The notes under the pieces were generated by a model, which was given only the letters and a program-made list of their open reading frames with translations, was not told where the DNA came from and made no database searches. A stretch of 64,000 nt of DNA, taken from NCBI GenBank assembly GCA_963693365.1, contig CAVNZM010000003.1, positions 3,410,001 through 3,474,000 of the forward strand, read 5' to 3'. Shown here in pieces: positions 36,496-51,240 of this stretch. The DNA comes from Amoebidium appalachense. Taxonomy: Eukaryota > Ichthyosporea. Within the stretch, counting starts at the first letter, position 1, and the number at the start of each line of letters is the position of its first letter. The translations under genes and the position numbers were made by a program.

Positions 36496-37380
36496 TCAAC
36501 CAGTTCACCTTTTATATTATAACATTTGCACTCTACCCTCTATCCTCTAGTCGCCCGTGCAACCTCACATCGCACTTAGTTACCTTTATATATTGCTTAT
36601 ACTACTTGTTATTTAAAGCAGACCCCCCTCTTTTTTTAAAACAGTATAAGCGCATCCCCCTACCCCTCCTTTGATCCCCTCCCGTATCTATTCTATCTCA
36701 ATGAAATAACACAGGCCCACAAGGCTTATGTATATGTAAAAAAAAAAAAACAGAATTGTTAGCGTGTAATCACCTTTGCCCATTTTCCCCCCGATATCCG
36801 TGCTTCCCTTTGCCTCTTCCTATGTTCCGCACACATCTTGTTACGCTCTTTACTGTTTTTTAATGTACATGTGTTTAACAGGCATTCTTCTCATAACATA
36901 GAAGGCATAGTAATTATTTACAATGGTGCACATACATCTAGACATCTGCTTTCTTTGCGTTCATCAATCTCAATATCACGGTGTGTGTGTGTGCCGCGCG
37001 TGTGTGGTATTACTAAGTGTAATGATTCTTTTGCGGGTGCACAAGCTTGAGCGCATGTGCAAAACCAGCACACGCGCACGCCTTGGAGCGTGTGTGTTGT
37101 GTGTGTGTAGTGCGTGTGTCCCGGGTGCCTGCGTGTGAGTGTACATGTGTTCATGTATGCGTGTGTGTGTGCACGCGTGTGGACCCCTAAATAAAACACT
37201 TCCTGATTTTTCAGCCTATACCATTCTGCTTTGTTCCCCGCAAATTTGCTCCCCCCCCCCCCCCCCCCCCCCAGCCCAATTCCCCTTCGCCCCTAGCGCC
37301 TAATTCACCCTATCTTCTAGCCACTCTCCCCCTTCTCCTCCCCCCCCCTTCTCCCCCCCCCCCCCCCCCACCCCCACCCC
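35990..37380. other. Intergenic, C-rich then AT-rich, no gene seen
   Basis: C-rich blocks (36040-36120, 36270-36480, 37250-37275) separated by AT-rich unique DNA; a TG-rich part at 36980-37180 with no supported coding sequence. Confidence 0.55.
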
Positions 37381-37639
37381 ACCCCCTTCCTCCCCCCTCC
37401 CCCCCCCCTTCCTCCTAGACTCACACACGTTCCGCCTGATAAATAATACCAAACAATCACCAGAAGGCACGGCATTCGTGCACCGACATCTAAATGCTTT
37501 CCATTTATAGACCTATGGCACGGGTATGCAATGCACTCACTTTCTCGTGAGATGCAAGCAATCACAAGCGCATGTGCAACACTCACTTGCACACGCGGCA
37601 CGAGAAATGTTTTTTTTTTTTTTTTTTTTTTTTTTGGGT

Positions 37640-37670
<31 letters not shown>

Positions 37671-38947
37671 CTTCAAAGGAGAGGGTCTGAAAGTGTGGAG
37701 GGTCTTGTAGAATACAGGAGTGACGGAACGTTTTAGATCAGGAAAAGAGTGAGCCTGGGACGTACACATAGGTCATAGTAGACGCGTATCACCGTGGCAT
37801 ACTATGATGCATATCAACATGGGGGCAGCCGCATGAATGGCTCCACGCACGCACGCGCGTGCAACCACAGAGACGCACAACACAAGCCAGGCACAAACAA
37901 ACCCTTTGAACACAGCTTTAACCCTAGTTTAGGCACGGTGAATGATCCTGTTCTATCATGATTTTTCTATGATCAGGTGAACCGAATCTCCATGATATCA
38001 CCCGTGTGGAATATTTAAAGCCTAAAATTTAAACTAATAATCAACTTATCACTTGCTTCCTGTATATATGATACAGCTTTTGGGCAAATGACAGTTACTA
38101 CCTATTCAAAGGTTTACTTTTCAGAGGCCGGCCCACGGGGATATGTTCAACGAGCCGAACGGGCAGCCCCCGGCGGAAGCTCTGTGTCGCGGCCCGGCGG
38201 GCGGCGGCGCACCGGAGTCCATTCTTGGATCCCGCAAGACTACATTTTCTGGGTGGTGAAGTTGATATTACTTTTTTTTTTTGTTTAATTATTATTCTTC
38301 GGGCGTCGCAAAAATGGCATAGCTTACCAAGTGCAAGGAGGAAAATAAAGCCTCGACAGGCTAAATCAATAAGGTATATTATTATTCATAGAGAACTGAG
38401 CGGCATTGTACCCCTTTCGGATTGTAAACGCCCAGGAACGTAATTGCGGGATAACTCGTGAAGTTTTTATTGTCTTCTCAGTATGCCGTGCATACTTGCA
38501 TATCTTTCCGTCGAATAAATCCAGTCAAAAGAAAAACGTAATTGCGGGCGCCGGAAAAAAAAAGGTGGTGTTGGGAGAACTCTTTGTTTACTTCACAAAC
38601 CAATAGCAAGATGACTCCGGGAATGCATCGAACCCTGAGCGCCAGGGTGTGTAACTGTTGCATCATAACTTCTGCTCACTGCATAAAGACCTCTTTTTAA
38701 TTTGTGTTGCTCTTAAAACGCCAAAGTCTATATGCAAACCTACCTTTGCGCATATATAGTGACTGGAAATTTCTTGGGTCAACATACTGGTGTCAGGTAA
38801 GCGCCACATTGAAACACCGGTGCACTGTGGTTGCTCTTCGGAGGTTTAGAACTATGAACTTCATGGAAGCCACATTCCACCAAAATGTAAATAATCGACA
38901 TCTGAATTCTAATTGGCTCACGCCTTCAATCTGCAGGACTCCGCATG

Positions 38948-38981
38948 TATATAAAGGGGAGCGGCGGCAGCTCCTGTCAGT
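38948..38981 (+). promoter_or_regulatory. TATA and TCAGT initiator, gene copy 1
   Basis: TATATAAA at 38948-38955 and TCAGT at 38977-38981, 31 bases apart. An inverted CCAAT box (ATTGGCT) lies about 30 bases upstream of the TATA box. The same arrangement is kept in the paralogues at 47.2 and 52.4 kb. Confidence 0.8.
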
Positions 38982-39104
38982 CAACAACATTTCCAACAAC
39001 AGCCATTGTCCAACTCAGTGTGCAGCCTCAAACCATACTTTCTGACTATCTACAACTGCGCGCTACCCTCCAAGCGCCTTTGTTCAACTAATCATATTCT
39101 CAGA

Positions 39105-39479
39105 ATGGCAGCAGCAGCAAAGATGTCTCAGGTCGAGCTTGCCAACATGCCCCCTCCACCTGCCTCTGTGGCTGCTTCCGCAGCGCCGCCTGCTGCCGCC
39201 GCCCCGCCTGCCTCCGTGAGATCTGCTAGAGCACCTGCTGCCAATAGCGACCTTGGGCTGCCCCATGTGTTTGTGGCTCGCAGTGTGGCGCCTGTGGAGG
39301 TCTCGTCGGCCATTGGTGGCAGAACCCACGATGCAGCGACTGAATTGGCTTCGGGGGGCATCCTGGTGGCCTTTGTGGCCCTCATTGCCTTGGTGGCTGT
39401 GCGCAGGTCAAAGCCCCGGAACTATGCAACTGAAGAAAGTGGTGTTGATGTGAATGCTAGCGGCGAGAGTCTGGTGTGA
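39105..39479 (+). CDS. Ala/Pro-rich single-pass membrane protein, copy 1
   Basis: Intronless, 124 residues, ATG at 39105, TGA stop. Residues 1-50 are Ala/Pro/Ser-rich after MAAAAKMSQVELANM; 48-75 (SDLGLPHVFVARSVAPVEVS) are conserved in all three copies. A hydrophobic segment at about 83-99 (GILVAFVALIALVAV) is followed by RRSKPR and a 20-residue acidic/Ser tail ending in ESLV. There is no N-terminal signal peptide, so the single membrane span near the C-terminus is the only targeting feature visible. Strong core promoter, long 3' UTR (AATAAA at 40030). No known family is recognised; it looks lineage-specific. High confidence that it is a gene, none on function. Confidence 0.85.
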   Translation: MAAAAKMSQVELANMPPPPASVAASAAPPAAAAPPASVRSARAPAANSDLGLPHVFVARSVAPVEVSSAIGGRTHDAATELASGGILVAFVALIALVAVRRSKPRNYATEESGVDVNASGESLV

Positions 39480-40176
39480 TACAGCTTAACCTTGTGGTTA
39501 TTTTTTTTTTTTTTTTTATCAACGCGCGCGTTATGTTCCTGGAGGGACCTCTTGGGCCCTCACTCAACGGTTGAACTACCGTCTTCCACCCAGCACCGAC
39601 AGTACTCTAGCTAGGGTGCTACGGTATTATTAGCCAAGCTAACACACCTTTAAACAATCCTGACTATTTGCACACACTTGGCCCAGGATATTCATTCACC
39701 CCAGCCACGTCGGTGGGTAAATTAACCTTGTGGTTAATCTAACCTAATAATACACAATTAATACACCGGGCCGCTCAGACACCTGCACACACACACCAAC
39801 TTTGTCACCCTACATAGTGATATTTGTTTTCATATCCATGTGAAAATTTGTCGTGCCAGTGTTGAGACTTTGTATCGGGAAGTTGCCAAGTCATGTACAC
39901 ATGCAAGTTACTGCCTGTTTTCTTTAAGTACTAGCTCTATAGTCACGCTATTGTAGGCTCTGGCCTGGGGGGGCTGTGTGGTACACACCCACAGACGGGG
40001 GCAAAAGAATAAACGTGACTGAATTCATGAATAAAATTTATAACAGAATTCTACTGGCAGCCTGCCCATTAAGTACATTTGTAGTATGTATGCAATTGAC
40101 GGTATACAACGGGTGCACAAGCCTAAATCATAGGCAACTTGAAGCAACATGTCGACCATGTGACATTGCAGTACTA

Positions 40177-40367
40177 TGGGGAGGTCAGAGCAAGAATCGT
40201 GTTTTGACGACATACATAGGGATGTGAGCCGGGTGCCCAAAGTTTGCCTCGATTTCATTCATGTAGTTCAATGGCTGAAATGCGAAACCAATCAAATCGA
40301 GGCAGATTTCACCATGTGGCTCACATTCCCATGTCGTCAAAACACGATTCTTGCTCTGAACACCCCA
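40177..40367. mobile_element. 191-bp foldback MITE with TA target duplication
   Basis: Both ends begin TGGGG, then run through GTCAGAGCAAGAATCGTGTT as inverted repeats extending roughly 90 bases each, so almost the whole element folds back. It is flanked by TA on both sides. The paralogous site in unit 2 (around 48210-48235) lacks it. A TA duplication fits a Tc1/mariner-type non-autonomous element. Confidence 0.85.
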
Positions 40368-40467
40368 TAGATGGCATAGCACGCTGAAAATCATACTAGA
40401 ATTTGTCAGAGGGCCGGCGCACACACACCCACACACACGTGCACCTCCCCCCCCCCCCCCCCCCCAC

Positions 40468-40514
<47 letters not shown>

Positions 40515-40539
40515 TATACCAGTGAAAGGGGAAGGGAAG

Positions 40540-40824
40540 GTGGCCGATTCGGAAGTAAGAGATTTGGCTCAGATAGTCGAGAAGGAGAACAGAAAAGAAG
40601 GAGGGGGTGGGGGGAGGGGGGTGGTGGGGGGAGGGGGAGGGGGGATGGGTAGAGAGGCAGATTACTTTGTTTTGGAAGGGAGAAGGGACGGGGGGGCGGG
40701 GGGGGGGAAGAATAATGGTGGTGGTGGTGGCAATGGTGGATGTTTGGGGGGGGGGGGGGGGGGGGGGGGAGGATATGGGGGGGAAGGGCAGAAGGAGAGA
40801 GAGAAAGAGACAGACAGACAGACA

Positions 40825-40891
<67 letters not shown>

Positions 40892-41008
40892 CGAGCGAGA
40901 GAGAGAGAGAGAGAGGGGGGAGAGAGAGAGGGGGGGAGAGATAGAGGTAGAGGGAGGGAGGGAGGGAGGGAGGGAGGGAGAGGGGGAGGGAGGGAGAGGG
41001 GGAGGGAG

Positions 41009-41062
<54 letters not shown>

Positions 41063-41135
41063 GGGGGGGAGGACGGGGGGCAGGGGGAGGGGGGTGGGGT
41101 TGGGGGGAGGGGGGGGGGGGGGGGGGGAGGGGAGA
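40540..41135 (+). repeat. Purine-rich tract of ~600 bp
   Basis: GA, GGGA and G runs with one ACAC block (40826-40870). It is the diverged counterpart of 49510-50040 in unit 2. Confidence 0.85.
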
Positions 41136-42060
41136 ACAAAAGATCTAGCCTTAAAGCTTTTCCCCATCCCCCCCCCCCCCCCCCACAAAAAAAAAGGCAA
41201 AAAAAAAAAAAAAAGATGAACGTGCATACCCCCCCCCCCCCCCCCCCCCCCCCACTACCACCGCCACCATAAACAAAAGTCCCCAGAGTTTACTGGAGAG
41301 GATGCAGAGGAGGGGAGGATGGGGGACGGGAAGCGGGGGGAGAGGGGGAGGGGGGAAGAATGCATGCTCATCGGATCACCACTTAGTTAACCAAAAAGCA
41401 CAGCCGGCTGCCAGTAAAATCTGATTATGAGACTATCGGTACCGCAGACTGTTCTTATGAATTTCACGAGGCCCTCCTCGATCCTTTCTCATATTATCAC
41501 TGCCAGTTGTCACGCGGGCACATATAAAAGCATTGCCTTGTTAGACAATTGTTTTTTTGGTTTTTGTTTCTTTTAATTTAAAAGAAATAAAAAAAACCGG
41601 CCACAGCCGAACTCTTTTTACAGCTCTGGCAGCTAACTAGGAATACGTGCTGGAACACGCGTGCCTGACACAGGCCAGAAATTCGTTACAAATGAAATAT
41701 GTAGAATATCTAGGCACCCCATTATTTTTACACATAGATTGGGCTGGTTTTAGAGCTCAGTCCCCAGACCCCCCCCTCCCCCCCCTCCCCCCCCCCCCTC
41801 CCCCCCTTCCCCCTCCCACCCACCCACCCACCCACCCACCGCGCACAGCCCGCCCTCCCGCCTCCTCCGAGTCCTCCAAAGCTTTCCCCCTCCTTCTTCC
41901 TTCGCCGACCCAAAAAAAAAAAAAAGGAAAAGAAAAGAATGAGGAGAGGGAGGGGAGGGGGAACGGGGAAGGGGGGATGTGAGTTTATATTCATCGTTCC
42001 CTCCTCTCCCTCCCCCCCCCCCCCCCCCTCCCCCCCCCCCAAAAAAAAAAAAGAAAGAAA

Positions 42061-42096
<36 letters not shown>

Positions 42097-42208
42097 ATAA
42101 AGAAGAGGGGGGAGGGGGGGGGGACCGGTGGTGAAGGCGGGATGACTTCATTAGATCGGCCTCTTTTTGGGGGGGTGGTAGTGGTGGTGATGGTGTGTGT
42201 GTATGTGT

Positions 42209-42255
<47 letters not shown>

Positions 42256-42699
42256 CTATGTACATATGTCTACTGTCCTGCGTATGGGTGCACGTGTTGT
42301 CACATTAACTTAGTAATAATTAGGCCTAGGGTATGCATATATGGTAACCAAATCTGAGAATGGTGTGTGAATAACTGATACATAGCAGCGTTTGGAAAGG
42401 CTTCACGCGTCAGCGCACACGCGCCGCGCGCGTGTAAGAACAGAAACGCACAACAACAAATACCTTTTTAAAGCTAGATGTAGTCTAAGACACGGACACC
42501 AATTGAACACTGTTACACTGGTTGAGCTCACAAACGAATGATTCTAGGTACTGCTCTCAGATGAACTCCACTTTGATTTTGAATATTATGAAAGGGTGGT
42601 CAATTTGCCACTCTAGAGATGATCTAAACTTTATTGGGCAATGACAGCTATTACCTAATAGTATGTTCAAGCTTATAATAATCACAGTTTTCAGAAGCT

Positions 42700-43430
42700 T
42701 TTGGAAGGTGGACCACCAATCGGATCCAAATCTGTCCACACCTGTATACACCGTATGGACCTACAGCCATCTACTACTCGAACTTACGGTGTTGATGATA
42801 GGCTGACAACACTGTCTTCAAGTTGTCTCGCTTTAGGCTTTTAGGGCCCAAGCTATATGCAAGATAAGGCAGAAATATTATAGGGTTAGGGTAATCAGCA
42901 ATCAGCACAATGCTGGAAATAGTTCTTAGCCTGTAACGATGCCTCTGACTGTGGCGCCTTCGGGCCGAGAATTCAAGAGTGTCATGTGGAATGTGCGAGT
43001 GTTTGATCGGAATGGCTAACGTATCAAACGCTACAAGGCCTTCAACAGCTCGTAGCATCCAAAACACACTACCGTACAGAATGTAAATATTTAATGATTA
43101 GTAATGAGGTGCACAGCGCGTAATGGGCATTGATATCCAAAGACGGCGATGCTGCAGTTGATCGGACAAGTGTTATATAAATAAACGAAGCAAATAAAAT
43201 ATTGTGGATCGACACAAGATGAACACGAAGAATGAACACCCGTGTCTTGCATGTGTCTTTATTGCACACATCATATGTACTCCTCCTATGTGCTGTGTCC
43301 AAATCATCAAATATTTATTCGGAGTCAAGCATCAGAGCACTGGTATAGGTCACCTTGTCCGGCAGTGAATCAAATGTTAAAATCGTTTTACCACAGCCCT
43401 CAAAAACGGGGAAGCTCTTGTTGTCACCAC
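42700..43430. other. Unique stretch where a fourth gene copy might be expected; none found
   Basis: The segment at 42640-42720 resembles the upstream modules of copies 1, 2 and 3 (ATGACAG, TTACCTA and AAGCTTAT blocks), but no TATA/TCAGT promoter or Ala-rich coding sequence follows. A 97-codon minus-strand open frame at 42774-43067 shows no recognisable domain. Confidence 0.5.
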
Positions 43431-43435
43431 TCACC

Positions 43436-44580
<1,145 letters not shown>

Positions 44581-45114
44581 CCCTCCGCCTCCCCCCCTCC
44601 ATCCGGGCCCATCATACCGAGTCCCCTAGCTTTTAATTCACCCTACCTTCTAGCTCTCCCCCCACCCCCCCTCCTTCCTAGACTCACACACGTGCGTGCC
44701 GATTGAATCCCTAACTAACCCCAATAGGCACGGAATTCGTGCACGGACATCTACATGCTTGCTTTCCGTTATTATACCGTGTGCATGGGTATGCGGTGCA
44801 CTCACGTTCTCGTGCACATACAAGCAAAGCAAATGCAAGTGCAACACTCACTTGCACACACAGCACGAGCCTCGGAAATAACGTTGGGGACGGGGGGGGG
44901 GGGGGGGGGGGGGAGGAAGGCGTTGGGGGAGGCGGGGAAGGGAGGAGAAGGGGAGGGGGGGGACCGGGAGAATGGCGAACCAGTAAAGGAATCGGGAACG
45001 GAACCAGGAAAGGAAAGAAGGAAATTACTGCATCCTGAGAATGTGCCACATCGGTTGGAGGAAGTGCTTGAGCATGTGTGTGCGCGAGCATGTTTGTTTG
45101 ATGGCATGACACAG

Positions 45115-45300
45115 ATACATACATACATACATACACTGCATACAAATTGAATACATACATACATACATACATACATACATACATACATACATACTGACAT
45201 ACTTACTATTATACATACATATATATCATTATACTATATGTATGTATGTATGTCATGTATGTATGTATGCATGCATATATGTATGTATGTATGTATCATA
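45115..45300 (+). repeat. ATAC array facing a GTAT array
   Basis: (CATA)n at 45115-45200 and its inverse (TATG)n at 45235-45298, separated by about 35 bases of AT-rich DNA. The pair could form a hairpin. It adjoins CA and TA repeats to 45365. Confidence 0.85.
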
Positions 45301-47181
45301 GTGTGTGTGTATACACACACACACACACATACACACACACACACACATATATATACACATATATACATGCATGTGTCTGTGACAGTGTGCGTGTGTACTG
45401 TATGCCTGTTTCAAATCGTGTGTGTAAACGCTCGTGTGTACATGTGACAATTGCAACCGTTGACGTGCGCCTTTGTGCGTGTGCGTATGATGTGTGTCAA
45501 GTGTGCAGGGTCTTTTAGAAGACAGGAGTGACCGAACGCTTTAGATCAAGAAAATCGTAAGCAGTAGTAAGCCTGGGGTGTACACGTAGACACGTATCAC
45601 TGTGGCATACATATACTATGAGTCACGTGTTCATATATATGAGTCTGTGAGCCCCATCATATACATATACAGGTGTGCATGTACATGTGGGTGCACGCGA
45701 AGTGAACTATACAAATTAAAAACCTGAGAATGGGATGGTGGATGCCTCATGAAAAGCTCCAAATGCACGCATGCACGGGCGTGCAACCAGAAACACACTG
45801 ACACGACACAAACCCGGACACAAACAAACCGTCTGAACACAGCTTTAATTTGAGCTCTGCCACATGATTCCGTTTTAAGATCTGGTGTCCATGATATCAC
45901 CTGTGTGGAAAGAAAGGCCGGTAAGGGAGCATTGATTTTGAACCCAGGGGGGGCGTAGTAGCAAGTTCGAGGGGGGGGGGGGGGGGGGGGGGGGGTACCC
46001 GCGCGCCACCCCGCTAGAGGTCGGGTCCCCCCCTCCCAGGGGGGGGGGGGGGGGGGGGGGGTACCCCACCACCACGGCCAGGCTATAAGTACTATATAGT
46101 ACTATATGTTCACATATGAGGGGGGGGGGGGGGGGGGGGGGGGGGGAGGGGGGACCCACCACCCGCCGACGGGGGGTCCCCACCACCCCCCTAACCCCCG
46201 AAACTTTCTACTACCCCCTCCCCCGGTTTCAAAATCAACGCTTCCTAACTACATAATGGTTAACTTATCACCTTCTTCGTGTATATATGTGTTACAGCTT
46301 TTGGGCAAATGACAGTTACTACCTATGTATAAGCTTATTTAAAGGGTTTCTTTTCGGAGGCCCGGCCCACGGGGATGTTCAACGGGCCGAACGGGCAGCC
46401 CCCAGTGGGAGCTCTGTGTCGGCTCCCGGCCCCCGCAGCCCGGCGGGCGGCGGCGCACCGGGAGCCGCTCTTGGATCCTGCAAGACCACATTTTCTGGAG
46501 GGTCACTTGAAGTTGATATTGCGGTAATTTTTTATTCTTCGATCGGGCCGCCATTCGGGCGTTCAACAACTTGCAAAAAAGGCCTAGCCTACTAAGTACA
46601 AGGAGGAAAATAAAGCCATGACAGGCAGCCATGACAGGCAGCCATGACAGGCTAAAGCAATAATTAATAAGTTATAGTATTATTTATAGAGAACCGAGCG
46701 GAATTGTACCCCTTTCGGTAACGGAATTTAACACTAGATCTATCGAAGTGGAGAGCCTGAAGATTGTAAACGCCCGGGATTCGGGTCGGGAACGTAATTG
46801 TCGGTGCCGGATAAAAAGGTGGTGTTGGGAGAACTCTTTGTTTACTTCGCAAACCAATAGCAAGATGACTCCGGGAATGCATCGAACCCTCGCGCCAGGG
46901 TGTGAAACTCTTGCATCATAACTTCAGCTCACTGCAGAAAGGCCTCTTTTTGTTGTTAAAAAACCCCTAAGCCTATCTGCTTAACCATAATTTACCTGTG
47001 CGCATATATAGTGACTGGAAATTTCTTGGGTCAACATATTGGTGTCAGGCAAGCGCCACATTGAAACTCAGGCCGACGGCTTGAAGCCACATTCCACCAA
47101 AATGTACACAAAAAATCGACATCTGAATTCTCATTGGCTCACGCCTTCGATCCTGCAGGACTCCGACTCCGTGTCCGCAGG

Positions 47182-47215
47182 TATATAAAGGGGAGCGGCG
47201 GCAGCTCCTGTCAGT
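47182..47215 (+). promoter_or_regulatory. TATA and TCAGT initiator, gene copy 2
   Basis: TATATAAA at 47182 and TCAGT at 47211-47215; flanking sequence almost identical to copy 1. Confidence 0.8.
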
Positions 47216-47349
47216 CAACAACATTTCAACACGCTTTCAACAACAGCCATTGCCCAACTCAGTGTGTAGCATCAAACCATACTATCTGATTATCTACAAC
47301 TGCGCGCTATTCTCCTAGCCCAAATTTGTTTAGCAACCATATCCACAAA

Positions 47350-47779
47350 ATGGCAGCAGCAGCAAAGATGTGCCAGGTCGAGCTTGCCAACATGCCTCCA
47401 CCTGCCTCTCTAGCCGCTTCCCCGGCCGCTGCCGCCCGGCCTGCTGCCGCCGCCGCCCCACCCGCGTCCGCCGCCCCTGCGGCTGCTGCCGCCCCGGCTG
47501 CTTCCGTGAGATCTGCTAGAGCACCTGCCGCCAACAGCGACCTTGGGCTGCCACATGTGTTTGTGGCTCGCGCTGTTGCGCCTGTGGAGGTCTCACCGGC
47601 CATTGGTGGAAGCACCCACGAAGCAGTGACGGGATTGGCTGCGGGGGGGCATCCTGGTGGCCTTTGTGGCCCTCATTGCCTTGGTGGCTGTGCGCAGGTC
47701 AAAGCCCGGCCACAATGCGTATGCTGCGACTGAAGCAAGTGGCATTGATGTGAATGCCAGCGGCAAAAGCCTGGTGTGA
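47350..47779 (+). CDS. Ala/Pro-rich single-pass membrane protein, copy 2, apparent frameshift
   Basis: Starts MAAAAKMCQVELANMPPPAS and keeps the SDLGLPHVFVARAVAPVEVS core. The distance from ATG to the homologous TGA (47777-47779) is 430 bases, one too many. The extra base is in a G7 run at about 47643-47649 where copies 1 and 3 have G6. As read, the frame ends early and the membrane segment is lost; with six G the GILVAFVALIALVAVRRSKP segment and tail are recovered intact. Promoter and 3' end (AATAAA at 48074) are preserved. Either a sequencing error or a young inactivating indel. Confidence 0.75.
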
Positions 47780-48299
47780 TATCGCTTGCAATTGTTCACA
47801 GCTTGTGGTTATTCTGATCTAGTGCACAATACACGGGGCCGCTCAGAAACACACACTAACTCTGTCATCCGTTTTATCATAGTACTTCTTTTCGTATCCA
47901 CTGGAAAAATTTGTGTCAGTGTTGAGACTTTGTATCGGGGGGGCCGAGTCATGTACATATGTAGATTACTGCCTGTTTTCTATGGTCACGCTATTGCAGG
48001 CTCTGGGGGGGCTGGTGCACATGTGCACCCACAGACGGGGATACTTTGAAAAAGCAAACGTGACTGATTCATGAATAAAACAATAAATAATAAAAATCCT
48101 ACTGGCAGTCTGCCCATCAAGCACATTTGTAGTATGTATACAACGGTATACAACGGGTACACAAGCCAAAATCAAGTGCAACTTGAAGCAACATGCCATG
48201 TGATCATGACACTGCAGTACTAGTGCCTATAGCACGCTGAAAATCTTACATACGAAAATGTTTCAGAGGGCCGGCACACCCACACCCACACACACGTGC

Positions 48300-48778
<479 letters not shown>

Positions 48779-49195
48779 ACTATTTGAAACAACCAAACAC
48801 AACTGATGACAGTATGATCGCAGTATGAGACTGGGCTCTGCGGCAGACGCGGTACTGTAGGGTGCTCTCGGGGAAAAGGAGGAGGGGGTTGGGGGGGGGG
48901 GGTTGCAATAGTCTGCTCTGGATACACATGGGTGGAGGACGTAAACTCATAAAACGAGGTATTAGTAGGACTTAGTAGTAGGGAAAGGAAAATACTGAAG
49001 TTAAGGCTTACAGTATATAGGTGAAGGGGAAATCGTAAAGATGGTGTAGTTAGGAAGTTGCCAAACGGCAGAGGAGGTATAACCATCATCAATATTGTAG
49101 GCTTTACTGATGATGAGGGTACCTTGCTCCCCCCCTCTCCCCCCTCTCCCCCCTCTCCCCCCTTTCCCCCTCTCCCCGCAAAAAAGGGAGAGAGA

Positions 49196-49397
<202 letters not shown>

Positions 49398-49929
49398 TCT
49401 GTGAGAGAGTCTTTGCGTGTGGGACAGGGACGGGGAAGTGTGCCAGTGTGTGTGTTCTCTGAGTGTGTTGTGCGTGGGCGAGCAAGCCTGAGGTGTGCGT
49501 GCTTGCATGTTTATCAGTGAAAGGAGAGGGGGAGGTGGCCGAAGCAAGAGATTTGGCTCCGGATAGTCGTCGAGAAGGATAACAGCAGGGGGGGGGGGGG
49601 GGGGGGGGGGGCGGGGGGGGGGGGGGGGGGGGGGGGGGGGAGGGGGGAGGGGGGGAGGGGGGAGGGGGGCATGAGTAAAGGCAGATAACTTTGTTTTGGA
49701 GGGGAGAGGAAACGGAGTGGGCGGGGGCGGGGGGAGGGTGGTAATGGTGGTCGTGGAGGGGGGAGGGGCAAGAGAGAGGGGGGGGGGGGGGGAGAGAGAG
49801 AGAGAGAGAAATAGACTGAGAGAGGGGGGGAAGGGGGGAGAGAGTGAGAGAAAGAGGGAGACGGGGGGAGAGAGAGAGAGGGACTCGGAGGGAGGGAGGG
49901 AGGGAGGGGGGAGGGAGGGAGGGAGGGAG

Positions 49930-49972
<43 letters not shown>

Positions 49973-50001
49973 GGAGTAAGGGAGGGAGAGAGAGAGAGGG
50001 T

Positions 50002-50042
<41 letters not shown>

Positions 50043-50080
50043 GAAGCAAAAGATCCAGCCTTGCCCCCCCCTCTCTTCCC

Positions 50081-50112
<32 letters not shown>

Positions 50113-50141
50113 AAAAAAAAAAAAAAGCAGATGAAGGTGCA

Positions 50142-50176
<35 letters not shown>

Positions 50177-50875
50177 ACCACTACCACAAGCAAAAGTCCC
50201 CAGAGGTGACTAGGGAACTTGGAGAGAAGGGGGGAATGGGGGACTGAAAGTTGGGGAAGAGAGGGCCCGGGGAGAGGGGGGAGAATGTATGCTCCTCGGA
50301 TCACCACTTAGTTAACGGAAACGCACAGCCGGCTGCCAGTAAAATTAGCCCATGAGACTACCGGAACCGCAGACTGTTCTTATGAAATTTCACGAGGCCC
50401 TCCTCTATCCTTTCTCTTATTATCGCTGGCAGCATCACTCGGGTACACATGAAAGCTTAACCTTGTTAGACAGTTGTTTTTCTTTCTTTCTTTCTTTTTT
50501 TTTTTTGAAAAATAGCGGAGCACCGCCAAACTCTTTGTACAGCTCTGGCAGCTCAGAGGAATGCGTGCTGGAACGTTTGCGTGCCTGACAGAGGCCAGAA
50601 ATTAGATACAAATGAAGTAGAATACATACACACCCTGCATGTCATATATTTATAGATTGGGCTGGTTTTAGAGCTCAGCCCCCCCCCCCCCCCCCCCCCC
50701 CCCGGCCCCCCAACCCACCCACCCAACCACCCACCGCGCGCAGCACGCCCACCCTCCTTGCAAAGCTTCCCCCTCCTTCTTCCTTCCCCGACAAAAAAAA
50801 AAAAGAAGAAGAAGAAGAGGGGAGGGAGGGGAAGGGGAGGGGAGGATGTGAGTTTATTCATCGCTCCCTCCTCTC

Positions 50876-50884
50876 CCCCCCCCC

Positions 50885-50955
<71 letters not shown>

Positions 50956-50975
50956 AGAGGGGGGGGGAAGGGGGG

Positions 50976-51019
<44 letters not shown>

Positions 51020-51049
51020 GTTGTTGTTGGGGGGGGGGGGGGGGAGGAA

Positions 51050-51091
<42 letters not shown>

Positions 51092-51240
51092 GGGGAGGGG
51101 GCCCTGGCCGGGGGGGGGGGGGGGGGGGGATGACCTAAATTAATGATATCGGCCTCTTTTTTTTTAAGGGAGGGGCGCGGAGGGGGGGGGGGAAGGGGGG
51201 GGGGGAGGGGGGGAGGGGGGGGGGGGGGGGGGAGGGGGGG
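50876..51240 (+). repeat. Composite homopolymer block C-A-G-T-G
   Basis: A C run of about 60, then A, short G, a T run of about 38, then G-rich DNA of about 200 bases. The C and G parts are inverted complements. Confidence 0.9.
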
